From Cyclobacterium sp. 1_MG-2023 (GTDB taxonomy: Bacteria; Bacteroidota; Bacteroidia; Cytophagales; Cyclobacteriaceae), in NCBI RefSeq assembly GCF_030546805.1, contig NZ_JAUOPC010000008.1, forward strand, positions 186,001 to 250,000: a stretch of DNA of 64,000 nucleotides. The letters are read 5' to 3'. Shown in pieces: positions 1 through 8,563 of this stretch; positions within the stretch are counted from its first letter, which is position 1, and every line of letters begins with the position of its first letter. A program made the position numbers and the translations under genes. The notes under the pieces were generated by a model that ran no database searches, was not told the origin of the DNA, and was given only the letters and a program-made list of their open reading frames with translations.

Positions 1-123
1 AACGAAGACCACAGAAGTCCGTTGAAAAAAGAAGGATTCTTAACGCGTGATTCCAGAATGGTTGAACGTAAGAAACCAGGAAGAAGAAAAGCAAGAAGAA
101 GATTCCAGTTCTCTAAGAGATAA
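1..123 (+). CDS. rpsI: 30S ribosomal protein S9 (uS9), C-terminal end
   Basis: The window opens inside this gene; 40 codons and a TAA stop are visible. The reading ends in the basic uS9 tail, with [11 protein letters not shown] followed by RFQFSKR. In the S9 family this arginine/lysine-rich tail reaches the decoding centre and contacts P-site tRNA. It lies 44 bp upstream of rpsB on the same strand, the usual rplM-rpsI-rpsB-tsf arrangement of Bacteroidota, so co-transcription is likely. No terminator is visible between rpsI and rpsB. Confidence 0.95.
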   Translation, partial: NEDHRSPLKKEGFLTRDSRMVERKKPGRRKARRRFQFSKR

Positions 124-167
124 TTGGATATATTCTTTTCTTAATATTATAAACAACAATTTATTAA

Positions 168-929
168 ATGGCCAATATAGAATATAAAGACTTACTGGAT
201 GCTGGTGTTCACTTCGGACACTTAACAAGAAAGTGGGATCCTAAAATGGCACCCTATATCTTCATGGAGAAGAATGGGATCCATATTATTGATCTAAACA
301 AAACGCTCGTTTGCCTTGATGAAGCATCCAACGCAATCAAGCAGATCGTACGCTCAGGCAAAAAAATAATGTTTGTAGCTACGAAGAAACAAGCCAAAGA
401 TTTGGTAGCAGAAGAAGCCAGAAGGCTTAAGATGCCATACATTACTGAAAGATGGCTTGGTGGTATGATGACAAACTTTGCTACCATCCGTAAATCTTTG
501 AAGAAGATGTCGACAATAGACAAAATGTCTAAAGACGACGCTTACAAAAACCTAGCGAAGAAAGAAAGGCTGATGATCAGCCGTCAAAGAGAAAAGCTGG
601 AGAATGTATTGGGAGGTATTTCTGACCTTACACGTCTTCCTGCAGCCCTCTTTATTGTAGATATTAAACGGGAGCATATTGCCTTGGCGGAAGCTAAGAA
701 GCTTGGTATTCCTGTGTTTGCATTGGTAGATACAAACTCTAACCCTAATGAGGTAGATTTCCCTATCCCTGCAAATGATGATGCTTTTAAATCCATTTCA
801 CTATTGGTGAAAGCATTCGGTGCTGCTATTGAAGAAGGATTGTCTGAACGTAAGAAAGACAAAGACGATGCTAAACTTTCTGAAGAGGAAGAAGCAAAAA
901 AAGCAGCCGACGCTGAAACCAAAGAATAA
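168..929 (+). CDS. rpsB: 30S ribosomal protein S2 (uS2)
   Basis: The 253-residue protein is normal length for bacterial uS2, plus an acidic lysine/glutamate-rich C-terminal extension (about residues 225-253) common in Bacteroidota. Family signatures seen are [19 protein letters not shown] near the N-terminus, [11 protein letters not shown] in the middle and [12 protein letters not shown] after the coiled-coil region. uS2 assembles late on the back of the 30S subunit. The ATG at 168 follows an A/T-rich leader without an SD motif, as is normal here. It sits between rpsI and tsf; a hairpin with a T-rich tail in the rpsB-tsf gap may tune downstream expression. Confidence 0.98.
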   Translation: MANIEYKDLLDAGVHFGHLTRKWDPKMAPYIFMEKNGIHIIDLNKTLVCLDEASNAIKQIVRSGKKIMFVATKKQAKDLVAEEARRLKMPYITERWLGGMMTNFATIRKSLKKMSTIDKMSKDDAYKNLAKKERLMISRQREKLENVLGGISDLTRLPAALFIVDIKREHIALAEAKKLGIPVFALVDTNSNPNEVDFPIPANDDAFKSISLLVKAFGAAIEEGLSERKKDKDDAKLSEEEEAKKAADAETKE

Positions 930-949
930 TCCACTTTGACATTTTAATT

Positions 950-1000
950 ACAAAAATTGGACACTTGCGACAGCTTGCTGTTCAATTTTTGTTTTATTGT
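950..1000 (+). terminator. Hairpin with T-rich tail between rpsB and tsf (possible attenuator)
   Basis: Arms ACAAAAATTG (950-959) and CAATTTTTGT (983-992) are perfect complements. An inner ACAGC-TT-GCTGT stem could extend them, and a T-rich run follows. The shape is that of an intrinsic terminator, but tsf begins 46 bp downstream without an obvious promoter of its own, so partial termination is the likeliest role. Confidence 0.5.
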
Positions 1001-1037
1001 CAACACCTAATTTAATTCAACAAAAAAATATAAACCA

Positions 1038-1868
1038 ATGGCTATTACTGCACAAGAGGTAAATAAACTGAGACAAAAAACCGGGGCCGGTATGATGGAC
1101 TGTAAGAAAGCCCTTACCGAAGCTGAAGGAGATTTTGAAAAAGCTATTGATATCCTTAGAAAAAAAGGACAAAAAGTTTCAGCTTCCAGAGCAGACCGTG
1201 AAACCAAAGAAGGCGTTGTGGTTACTAGTGTAAGTGAAGACGGTAAAACCGGAATCATCCTTTCACTAACTTGTGAAACTGACTTTGTTGCCAAAAATGA
1301 TGAGTTTTCTGCCTTTGCTAACGCCATCTTGGCTGAAGCAGTAAAAGCAGGTGCTGAAAGCATTGATGCTGTTTTGGCATTGCCTTATGAAGGCATCACC
1401 ATCGGTGAGAAAATCACTGAAATGACCGGTAAAATCGGTGAAAAAATTGGGGTTTCTCACCTAGAGAAAATAACTGCTGAAGTGGTTGAACCTTATATAC
1501 ACTCCAACGGAAAGTTAGGTGTATTGGTAGGGCTAACCAATACCGAAGGAGCTGATGTTTCTGATGCAGGTAAAGATGTAGCCATGCAAATTGCTGCCAT
1601 GAATCCGGTAGCACTTGACAAAGATGGTGTAGATTCTTCTGTTGTTGAAAGAGAAATCGAAGTTGGTAAAGACCAAGCAAGACAAGACGGAAAACCAGAA
1701 GCAATGCTTGAGAAAATTGCCATGGGTAAATTAAACAAGTTCTATAAAGAGAACACTTTGCTTAGCCAGTCTTTCGTGAAAGACACAAGCAAAACCATCG
1801 CTCAATACCTTGACAGCGTAAGCAAAGGTTTGACCGTATCAAGTTTCAAAAGAGTTTCTATAGGTTAA
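1038..1868 (+). CDS. tsf: Elongation factor Ts
   Basis: EF-Ts recycles EF-Tu-GDP to the active form. The 276-residue protein starts with the UBA-like domain (MAITAQEVNKLRQKTGAGMM, then DCKKAL, about residues 1-55). It continues with the core carrying CETDFVAKNDEF near residue 80, the conserved motif that contacts the EF-Tu nucleotide site. The C-terminus has the expected KFYKENTLLSQSFVKD stretch. Length matches the family. The ATG is preceded by A-rich sequence and no SD. It is the last gene of the ribosomal operon and is followed by a strong intrinsic terminator. Confidence 0.98.
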   Translation: MAITAQEVNKLRQKTGAGMMDCKKALTEAEGDFEKAIDILRKKGQKVSASRADRETKEGVVVTSVSEDGKTGIILSLTCETDFVAKNDEFSAFANAILAEAVKAGAESIDAVLALPYEGITIGEKITEMTGKIGEKIGVSHLEKITAEVVEPYIHSNGKLGVLVGLTNTEGADVSDAGKDVAMQIAAMNPVALDKDGVDSSVVEREIEVGKDQARQDGKPEAMLEKIAMGKLNKFYKENTLLSQSFVKDTSKTIAQYLDSVSKGLTVSSFKRVSIG

Positions 1869-1894
1869 TTCTTAAAGAAATCAACATATATTTA

Positions 1895-1927
1895 AACCTG
1901 ACCAAAATATTGGTCAGGTTTTTTTTA
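1895..1927 (+). terminator. Intrinsic terminator of the rpsI-rpsB-tsf operon
   Basis: The inverted repeat AACCTGACCA / TGGTCAGGTT (1895-1920, loop AAAATAT region) is followed directly by a run of eight T. It begins 26 bp after the tsf stop. Confidence 0.9.
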
Positions 1928-2116
1928 TTTCTCTACTGAATCAAAGCAGTTGTAAACTCTTTCCCTTAATCAATTTCCCAGCTATTCAGACACCACAACA
2001 TGCTACAGCAAAGAAAAGACAAGCAAAATCTAAATTTGAGCCAAAGCAAGGATAGAACCTTCCAATAAAAATGGTTTAAATTGAATCCCTGATCCAACTT
2101 TATCGTACTTAATGTT

Positions 2117-2812
2117 ATGGCTCCAAATTTTGTACGATCACTACTATTACTTTTTTTTATTCCCATAAGTGGGATTTGTCAAAACATAATATTTGGTATA
2201 GAAACCAAATACAACTTCCCTATCAATGATTTCAAAGAAAAACTCCAAGCCAACAGCTTCCCCGAAATTGCTGGGTCTGTATATTACGAATTCCCTAGCC
2301 TACCGGTTGCTGCAGGACTGAGTGTTGGCTATGGGATCTATGGCTCCTTATTGGAAAAAAGAGACGACCTGTATGACGGAGATCCTGAGGTATTGAGATT
2401 ACGCAGAAACAGCAACATCTTAAATATCAAAGCGCATTACAAACATTACCTACCCTGGGTAAAAATGGATAGGCTATTTATTGATGCCCAGATAGGGGCC
2501 AGCAATTTGTATACCCGCTATATGATAAGGGAAACAATGCTATCCGGAACCTTAGAAGAAGGCTTGGACCATTCGGCTTTTACCATGGCTTATGGTTTAG
2601 CTTTAGGGTATAAATTACCCATTGAATTTAAGGGAAATGATACACAACTGGAGTTGAAAGTCAGCTATAATAACAGTGCTCCTTTCCGTTTCCTTCCCAA
2701 AGGAGCAGTAGAAACGACAAAAAGTCCTGGAGAAAATGCTGTATTTCACTACAATACCCAAAGATCCAATATAGAAATGGTTCAAATTGCAATTGCAGTG
2801 GTGGGCATATAG
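2117..2812 (+). CDS. Predicted secreted outer-membrane beta-barrel protein
   Basis: I do not recognise a named family. The 231-residue product starts with a hydrophobic signal peptide (about residues 1-21, ending GICQ). It continues with alternating polar/aromatic beta-strand patterns such as SVYYEFPSLPVAAGLSVGYG and LELKVSYNNSAPF. This fits a small (roughly 8-strand) outer-membrane barrel or OmpW/OprF-like fold. It stands alone between the tsf terminator and a convergent glycosyltransferase cluster. The start at 2117 is chosen because the signal peptide follows at once. A role in envelope structure is only a guess from topology. Confidence 0.7.
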   Translation: MAPNFVRSLLLLFFIPISGICQNIIFGIETKYNFPINDFKEKLQANSFPEIAGSVYYEFPSLPVAAGLSVGYGIYGSLLEKRDDLYDGDPEVLRLRRNSNILNIKAHYKHYLPWVKMDRLFIDAQIGASNLYTRYMIRETMLSGTLEEGLDHSAFTMAYGLALGYKLPIEFKGNDTQLELKVSYNNSAPFRFLPKGAVETTKSPGENAVFHYNTQRSNIEMVQIAIAVVGI

Positions 2813-3004
2813 GATGTTTTTTAATCGGATTATGTTTTTGTGCTACCATTAGTTAAGCTTAGGACTATCAATAGGCTTTTATCAGCTAATTCAAGTGCAA
2901 AGCCATAAAGTGGATAATGACTAGTAATTCCCGAAAGGGATTGGTGGGATTGTGTCAGAAAATTAAGCCCCAATCCTCTTAGGGCTTATTTTCTACCGGA
3001 TTTT

Positions 3005-3853
3005 TTAGCCTTCATGCTTAAAAAACAGTCCAAACAAGGATGTCAGCATAGAAATAAGAAAGAACAGTAGACTAAATGCTACTGCCACATTCTGATCTAT
3101 CCCTACATAATCATGTGCAAAGACAAAAACCAGCTCCCTAGCCCCTACTCCACCAATGGTCAGTGGCAAGACGGAAACGGTACTTGAAACAAGAAACACA
3201 AAAAGGTAAGGTATATATTGGTCTCCCACCCCCATGCTTATCAGAATAAAGTAGGCACTGCACAATTGTAGCAATTGGTTAAGAAAGGAAAACCCGGTGG
3301 TGGACGGAACAGAACCCATAAATTGCTTGAAAAAAAGCAGCATTACCAGATAAAAGCCAATGGGTATAAAAACAATTCCTAAAATCCCCAACCAAAACAT
3401 AGAGACGGGAAAATCCCAAGGTAAATTCAAGAGCATCATCAGGCAAAACATCAGCCAAAGCAAGACTGCTAAGCCATTTCCTCTGTCAAGTAAGGCCGCA
3501 TTGATCAATTGTTTGACCGGAGTTTTATGTACCTTATTGAGTAAATAAACCTTATAACCATCTCCTCCAATGCCTCCGGGAAGGAAAAGATTATAAAACA
3601 TGCCTATCAGATACAATTTGATATTCTTGATTTCAGGTAAGCGAAGCCCTATATCTCTAAAGTAAATATTCAGCCGTATTGCACTGAACAACTTTGAAGC
3701 TACAAAAAATATCCAAGCCAGAAATATCCATCCTATGTGAGAAGTTTGAATCACCTTCCACGTGGTCTTAGTATCTATTTTACTAAAAACCAGATACAGC
3801 GCCAGGCTGGTAAGAAGGATTTTAAGAAAAAATTTAAGCCTCTTTTTTATCAC
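3005..3853 (-). CDS. Lysylphosphatidylglycerol synthase TM-region / UPF0104-type flippase-like membrane protein
   Basis: The 282-residue polytopic protein has about seven to eight hydrophobic segments. It carries family motifs LYLIGMFYNLFLPGGIGGD near residue 90 and LPLTIGGVGARELVF near residue 240, typical of the LPG_synthase_TM (YbhN/AglD-like) family. Members occur beside glycosyltransferases and are thought to move or handle lipid-linked intermediates. Its start lies inside the 3' end of the upstream GT2 gene (20-bp overlap), so the two are translationally coupled. The exact substrate cannot be read from sequence. No soluble aminoacyl-transferase domain is attached, so it is not a full MprF. 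Confidence 0.88.
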   Translation of the reverse strand: MIKKRLKFFLKILLTSLALYLVFSKIDTKTTWKVIQTSHIGWIFLAWIFFVASKLFSAIRLNIYFRDIGLRLPEIKNIKLYLIGMFYNLFLPGGIGGDGYKVYLLNKVHKTPVKQLINAALLDRGNGLAVLLWLMFCLMMLLNLPWDFPVSMFWLGILGIVFIPIGFYLVMLLFFKQFMGSVPSTTGFSFLNQLLQLCSAYFILISMGVGDQYIPYLFVFLVSSTVSVLPLTIGGVGARELVFVFAHDYVGIDQNVAVAFSLLFFLISMLTSLFGLFFKHEG

Positions 3854-4787
3854 CTTGAAAAATTGCTTTCACTGTATATGTCTTTTTATCTTGGGATTCA
3901 TAATAGGTCCTTACAATTATTTCAGCCACTATTCCTGTAGTGATCAATTGTATACCACCAAGTAACAAAATAAATCCTACCAAAAGAATGGGGCGACCCC
4001 AGATATCTTCACCCATTAGCTTGAGTACAAGTAAATAAATATTTACCAATACTCCGCCTGTGAAAGCAAAAAGACCTAGGGTTCCAAATATATGTATGGG
4101 TCGCTGAAAATATTTCTGAAAGAAGAGCATTAAAATAAGGTCAGCGATAACCTTAAAAGTCCTACTTAGTCCATACTTGGACTCACCATGAACTCTTGGG
4201 TGATGTTTTACATCTACCTCCGTCATGCGTGCCCCTTCTTGTTTTGCCAATACGGGTATAAACCTGTGAAGTTCTCCATAAAGCCCCATATTCTGTGCGA
4301 TATGTGCTTTATAAATCCTCAGGCTACAGCCATAATCAGAAAGAAAGACCTTGGTCGTATGTCGGATTAACCAATTGGCTATTTTGCTGGGCAACTTCCG
4401 GAGAACAAAGCCATCCTTTCTCTTAGCCCTTCTTCCGGCCACTACGTCCCAATCCTCATCCCTAACCATCTTCAATAGCATAGGAATATCGCTTGGATCA
4501 TTTTGAAGGTCGCCATCCATGGTTACGATATACTTCCCATTGGAATGATCTATCCCTCCTGCCAGAGCAGTGGTTTGACCATAGTTTTTGTTAAAAACCA
4601 ATACTCTTGTTCTTTCATTGGCCAGCGCCTTCATTTTCTCAACCGAACGATCTGTAGACCCATCATCTACCAGTATTAATTCATAGTCAATAGCTGATAA
4701 TGAATCATATACGGCATCTAATAGGGGAGCAATATTACCTTCTTCATTAAAAATGGTAATGACAACGGAAATCTCAGGCTGAGTCAT
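3834..4787 (-). CDS. Family 2 glycosyltransferase, DPM1/ArnC-like, with C-terminal membrane anchor
   Basis: This 317-residue enzyme should transfer a sugar from a nucleotide donor to a polyprenyl phosphate. The N-terminal GT-A domain shows SVVITIFNEEGNIAPLLDAV, LILVDDGSTD near residue 40, and the metal-binding TMDGDLQNDP near residue 90. Two hydrophobic hairpin segments at about 230-300 match the anchor of the dolichol-phosphate mannosyltransferase/ArnC branch. It is first in a two-gene unit with the flippase-like protein. An ArnT-like GT39 encoded 2 kb away could use the lipid-linked sugar made here; that link is inference. Confidence 0.93.
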   Translation of the reverse strand: MTQPEISVVITIFNEEGNIAPLLDAVYDSLSAIDYELILVDDGSTDRSVEKMKALANERTRVLVFNKNYGQTTALAGGIDHSNGKYIVTMDGDLQNDPSDIPMLLKMVRDEDWDVVAGRRAKRKDGFVLRKLPSKIANWLIRHTTKVFLSDYGCSLRIYKAHIAQNMGLYGELHRFIPVLAKQEGARMTEVDVKHHPRVHGESKYGLSRTFKVIADLILMLFFQKYFQRPIHIFGTLGLFAFTGGVLVNIYLLVLKLMGEDIWGRPILLVGFILLLGGIQLITTGIVAEIIVRTYYESQDKKTYTVKAIFQGDKKEA

Positions 4788-5116
4788 GATTTAAAATTTG
4801 GACGAAATTAAGGCTTTTTAAAAGCTATGGCAAATGGAAGCCTTAAAACCTATTATTAAAAAATCATTATTTTTAATATAAACAGCTTAGTATTCTTTTT
4901 GAGGGGAAGACAAATTTGCCTATATTTAATCCAAAACGAGTGCTATGATAACTTAAAATAGCAATACACAATAGAATAGATTTCTATTAAGAAAGATCCC
5001 ATTATTTCATTAAATGGAGTTACTTTCGTTTTTTTATTCATAAAAGAAAAATACAGTTATGTCAGATTGTCTTTTCTTTTCAATTAGATTTTAACCCATA
5101 CAAAATACCGAAACCA
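4788..5116. other. Divergent intergenic region (329 bp)
   Basis: A/T-rich region between the divergent GT2 gene and the Gfo/Idh/MocA gene. Apart from a probable plus-strand promoter at 4898-4928, I see no RNA gene, repeat or conserved structure. Confidence 0.6.
4898..4928 (+). promoter_or_regulatory. Probable Bacteroidota-type promoter upstream of the Gfo/Idh/MocA gene
   Basis: TTTG at 4898-4901, a 19-nt spacer, then TATATTTA at 4921-4928. This differs from the TAnnTTTG -7 consensus only in the last base. It would give a leader of about 180 nt. Confidence 0.45.
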
Positions 5117-6211
5117 ATGAACTTTCAATCCAGAAGAAATGCCCTTAAATCACTTGCCTTAGGCAGTAGTTTGGCTTTGATGAATCCTTACCATTTGCTG
5201 GCTTCCGAAAAGAAAAGAAAACTCGGCGTAGCACTTGTAGGCTTAGGCTATTATAGCACCGACTTATTGGCACCTGCTTTACAGCAGACGGAACAATGTT
5301 ACCTGGCAGGGATTGTCACAGGAACTCCTTCAAAGGCTGTTGCTTGGAAAGAAAAATACCAGATTCCTGAAAAAAATATATACAACTACGAAAATTTTGA
5401 TTCCATTGCTGACAACCCCGATATAGACGTTGTTTATGTGGTACTTCCACCATCTATGCATGAGGAATATGTGGTTAGGGCAAGCAATGCAGGTAAACAT
5501 GTATGGTGCGAAAAGCCCATGGCTGTTACAAGCAAAGAATGCCAAAACATGATCAATTCCTGTAAGAAGAATAATGTACAGCTTACGATCGGTTACCGTT
5601 TACATCACGAACCAAATACCCAAGAGTATCGGTCAATTATAAAGGAAGAAAAGCTAGGCAAGGTAAAATATGTGAACTGTGAAGCCGGCTATAGAGAAAA
5701 CAGAACCGACCATTGGAAACAGAAAAAAGAAATGGGAGGCGGGGTAATTTATGACATGGGTGTGTATGCCATCCAAGGCGCACGATTGGGAACCAATATG
5801 GAACCCATAGCTGTACATTCCGCCAAAGCAATCTCCACCAGACCGGAAATCTATAAAGATGGGCTTGCGGATGAGGTAACAGCAAAACTGGAGTTTCCCG
5901 GTGGAGTATTTGCCGACATTAGAACCACATTTGCAGAAGGAACCAACTTTATGACAGTAGAATGTGAAAAAGGAGATATCAACTTAAAGCCTTATTCCAG
6001 TTATGGAGGAGCTAAAGGAGAAAGTCCATTGGGTAAAATCAATCATAGCTATGAGGTTCCATGGCAGCAAACCAAACAAATGGATGATGATGCCTTGGCC
6101 ATTATAGAAAACAAAGCTCCTATGGTACCCGGAGAAGAAGGGCTTCGGGATATTAAAATAGTAGAAGCCATTTTGAAATCAGCCGAAAAGGGTAAGAGGA
6201 TCAAATTATAG
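5117..6211 (+). CDS. Tat-type Gfo/Idh/MocA family oxidoreductase
   Basis: The 364-residue NAD(P)-dependent dehydrogenase begins with a twin-arginine leader (SRRNALKSLALGSS, residues 5-18), suggesting Tat export. The Rossmann glycine motif is GVALVGLGYYS (37-47). The catalytic/cofactor lysine motif CEKPMAV is at 131-137. Downstream GGGVIYDMGVYAIQGA matches the C-terminal substrate domain of glucose-fructose oxidoreductase-like members. Exported relatives such as GFOR keep tightly bound NADP. The substrate is probably a sugar or cyclitol and cannot be named from sequence. A 300-bp gap with a strong hairpin follows. Confidence 0.9.
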   Translation: MNFQSRRNALKSLALGSSLALMNPYHLLASEKKRKLGVALVGLGYYSTDLLAPALQQTEQCYLAGIVTGTPSKAVAWKEKYQIPEKNIYNYENFDSIADNPDIDVVYVVLPPSMHEEYVVRASNAGKHVWCEKPMAVTSKECQNMINSCKKNNVQLTIGYRLHHEPNTQEYRSIIKEEKLGKVKYVNCEAGYRENRTDHWKQKKEMGGGVIYDMGVYAIQGARLGTNMEPIAVHSAKAISTRPEIYKDGLADEVTAKLEFPGGVFADIRTTFAEGTNFMTVECEKGDINLKPYSSYGGAKGESPLGKINHSYEVPWQQTKQMDDDALAIIENKAPMVPGEEGLRDIKIVEAILKSAEKGKRIKL

Positions 6212-6515
6212 TTCACCTACCAAACCCTTTAGGTACTCGAAAAACGCATCTAGCCTAGAAATTATGATTCATTTGATTTGATAGATGTAAAACTGCGCCT
6301 CAACAGGCGTATCCATTAAACCAGCAGTATTGTGGCCAAAAGAGGTCACAATACTGCTATCTTCAGGCGCACACGACATCCACGTATATAGTCCAAAACC
6401 GCCCCCTCATCAAAAAAAATTATATGCCGATCAAAAATTTTCAAAGTACTTTTGATTAGAATAGCCCATACAAGCGTTTAATTTTTTTAATTTTACTTCT
6501 TATCAATTTTTAGCT
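6212..6515 (+). other. Intergenic region with nested inverted repeats
   Basis: It contains a perfect 12-bp stem, AGCAGTATTGTG (6323-6334) with CACAATACTGCT (6347-6358). A small CGCCT-CAAC-AGGCG hairpin lies at 6296-6309, and a second AGGCGC at 6365-6370 can also pair with the first GCGCCT. No T-run follows, so a simple terminator is unlikely. The remainder is A/T-rich leader of the next gene. Confidence 0.55.
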
Positions 6516-8168
6516 ATGAATAAGACTCCAGAATGGATTAATTCCTATAGCTTTCCCATGATCGCCTTTCTGGTCTTGGTTGGCCCATTCGCTTTAGACT
6601 TTCATTTACACTATCCGGATGAGATGTATTATACTGATGCGGCTATCCGGATGATGCAAAATGGAGACTTTCTTACGACATATCTAGGAAATGGTGAATT
6701 AAGGTTTAAAAAACCGATTTTAACCTATTGGTTTGTTCTTGCAGGCTTTAAAACCCTAGGTGTTGCGGCCTACTCTTCAAGAATACTGTTCTTATTATTC
6801 GGTGCCGGAATCATCCCTTTGGTATATCAGATTGCAAAAATAATTGGCAAAAACCCTAAGCTTCCTATCTGGTCTGCTTGGATAATTGCCACGCATCCTA
6901 TTATTATTTTTAGTAGCACTCGGTCTATTCCTGACATTTTGCTGGCCTTTTTTATGACACTGGCAGCCCTAGGGGTTACCGGATTATTAAAATATGGTAA
7001 TGACAGTCCTAAAAGATACCTTTGGTATTTTTATTTAGGATTGGCTTTTGCCTTTGAAACCAAAGGGTTACCGGCAGCAGCCTTGGGCTTTGTGGCCATG
7101 GCTTATATGCTATTTAATCCCTGGAACCGCATTAAAATCACCAAACTTTTGTATCTCCCCGCCATTGGGATTGGTTTATTTATTGCCCTATTTTGGTTTA
7201 TTGCCATGTATTTGAAATTTGGCCCTGTTTATCTCGATTCTTTTATTGAAGATCAGGTCGGCATGCGTGTGGGAAGTAGGATATGGATGATTGTGAGACA
7301 TTTTGTATTTGCAGTCCTCTTAATGGTGTTACTTTTTATTCCTTGGATCGGCTTGCGGCTGAAAGGAGTTGTGGCTGGATTTAAAGCCACTTTTGATCAA
7401 AACAAAGCAATCTATGGCTTTGCAGTTGTTTGGGTTTTATCCATTATCGCCATGACTGCTATGGTATCCACTTTCTATGAGCGCTACCTCCTTCCGGTGA
7501 CCCCCATGGCTGCCGTCTTATTGGCCGGTATATTGGTCACACAAAACCCTGCTCCAAACAAGGGTATGAAAGTGTGGAGCAGGTTATTTTTGACCATTAA
7601 TTGGCTGGTATTGGCCGTGGCCCTTTTTGCCCATTTAGGTTTAGGTGGGCCTTATTGGATCTTTATTCTATGGTTTATCGCACTGGCTCTAAGCTTGTTT
7701 TTATGGAAGTCATCCGGAAAGCTTGATCAGCCCTTACAGACACTGGGACTTTCCATTTTAATGCTATTTCTATCCGTCTCTATCATTACTCACCCCTTGT
7801 CCATACCCAACCAAGGGAGACAGGTTCAGTCCTATTTTAAAAACCATACGATCCCTAAAAACAGTAAAATAGCCTTCTTGGGGAACCTTCACTATGCCAG
7901 TAAAATTAGAATAGGACTAGGACCCGATTATAAAATGAAGACATTTGCTTCCATTGAGGAGGTTCCTGAAAATTATGCTTACATCATTTGTGACGAACCC
8001 AATCTAAAAAATTTGGAAAACAGATTTCCCCAAAGTGAGATAATCAGTGTAAACTGGGATCCTAAATACATTAACGAGATGATAATGGCCATCATTAATG
8101 GCAACACAGCTGAGGAGAAAATAAAATGGGGGAAAAAATATTATTGGATAGATCGATCTCCTGAATAA
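6516..8168 (+). CDS. ArnT-like family 39 glycosyltransferase (lipid-linked sugar to envelope acceptor)
   Basis: The 550-residue integral membrane protein has about a dozen hydrophobic segments and a periplasmic C-terminal domain from about residue 440. The first periplasmic loop has HYPDEMYYTDAAIRMMQNGD, with the acidic residue of the GT39/ArnT/PMT catalytic loop, followed by LRFKKPILTYW, a strongly conserved ArnT/PMT_2 motif. Such enzymes use polyprenyl-phosphate sugars on the periplasmic side to modify lipid A, glycans or proteins. The donor could come from the GT2 encoded at 3834-4787 (inference). It ends at a bidirectional terminator shared with raiA. Confidence 0.9.
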   Translation: MNKTPEWINSYSFPMIAFLVLVGPFALDFHLHYPDEMYYTDAAIRMMQNGDFLTTYLGNGELRFKKPILTYWFVLAGFKTLGVAAYSSRILFLLFGAGIIPLVYQIAKIIGKNPKLPIWSAWIIATHPIIIFSSTRSIPDILLAFFMTLAALGVTGLLKYGNDSPKRYLWYFYLGLAFAFETKGLPAAALGFVAMAYMLFNPWNRIKITKLLYLPAIGIGLFIALFWFIAMYLKFGPVYLDSFIEDQVGMRVGSRIWMIVRHFVFAVLLMVLLFIPWIGLRLKGVVAGFKATFDQNKAIYGFAVVWVLSIIAMTAMVSTFYERYLLPVTPMAAVLLAGILVTQNPAPNKGMKVWSRLFLTINWLVLAVALFAHLGLGGPYWIFILWFIALALSLFLWKSSGKLDQPLQTLGLSILMLFLSVSIITHPLSIPNQGRQVQSYFKNHTIPKNSKIAFLGNLHYASKIRIGLGPDYKMKTFASIEEVPENYAYIICDEPNLKNLENRFPQSEIISVNWDPKYINEMIMAIINGNTAEEKIKWGKKYYWIDRSPE

Positions 8169-8173
8169 AATAA

Positions 8174-8206
8174 GAAAGGGTTGCCATAAGCAACCCTTTC
8201 TTTATA
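8174..8206. terminator. Bidirectional intrinsic terminator between GT39 and raiA
   Basis: Perfect 11-bp stem GAAAGGGTTGC (8174-8184) and GCAACCCTTTC (8190-8200), with T-rich flank on the plus strand and TTATTTT on the minus strand. It sits in the 58-bp convergent gap. Confidence 0.85.
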
Positions 8207-8226
8207 TTAAATGAATGACCAATTAA

Positions 8227-8532
8227 TTATTGTTTGGCCAGAACAAGCTTTTCCTTGTGCTTTTTAATTTGCCTTCTAAGGGCTTCTATTGAGTCGTCGG
8301 CAGCAGCTTCAAAAGAGTCATTTTGACTTTTTGCAAAAAATTGTTTTCCGGGTACATTCAGTTTGATTTCAACGATTTTATTTTCACTCTTATCATTTTT
8401 ATCCAACCTCATAAACACTTCTCCATCTATGATTTGATCAAAATAAGTGTCGAGTTTATCCGCTTTTCTCTGGATAAAATCGATCAATTTCTGATCAGCA
8501 ACGAAACGAATTGAATGCATTTGTAATTTCAT
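8227..8532 (-). CDS. raiA: Ribosome hibernation promoting factor / ribosome-associated inhibitor, short form
   Basis: The 101-residue protein has the fold signatures of the HPF/YfiA (RaiA) family: an N-terminal beta strand (MKLQMHSIRFVADQKLIDFI), KLNVPGKQFFAKSQNDSFEA in the middle, and a C-terminal helix with EALRRQIKKHKEKL. It is the short form, lacking the dimerisation tail of long HPF. Members bind the 30S decoding region and store ribosomes in slow growth. It is last in the rpsU-xerC-raiA unit, 31 bp after xerC, a conserved Bacteroidota order that puts two ribosome-binding proteins under shared control. Confidence 0.92.
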   Translation of the reverse strand: MKLQMHSIRFVADQKLIDFIQRKADKLDTYFDQIIDGEVFMRLDKNDKSENKIVEIKLNVPGKQFFAKSQNDSFEAAADDSIEALRRQIKKHKEKLVLAKQ

Positions 8533-8563
8533 AATAATAAACGTTTAAAAGTTAAACTTTAAT

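Noticed and set aside
2961-2995. AAGCCC / GGGCTT hairpin near the end of the flippase-like gene
   Set aside because: The 6-bp stem with a long loop and weak T-tail is too poor to call a terminator with confidence.
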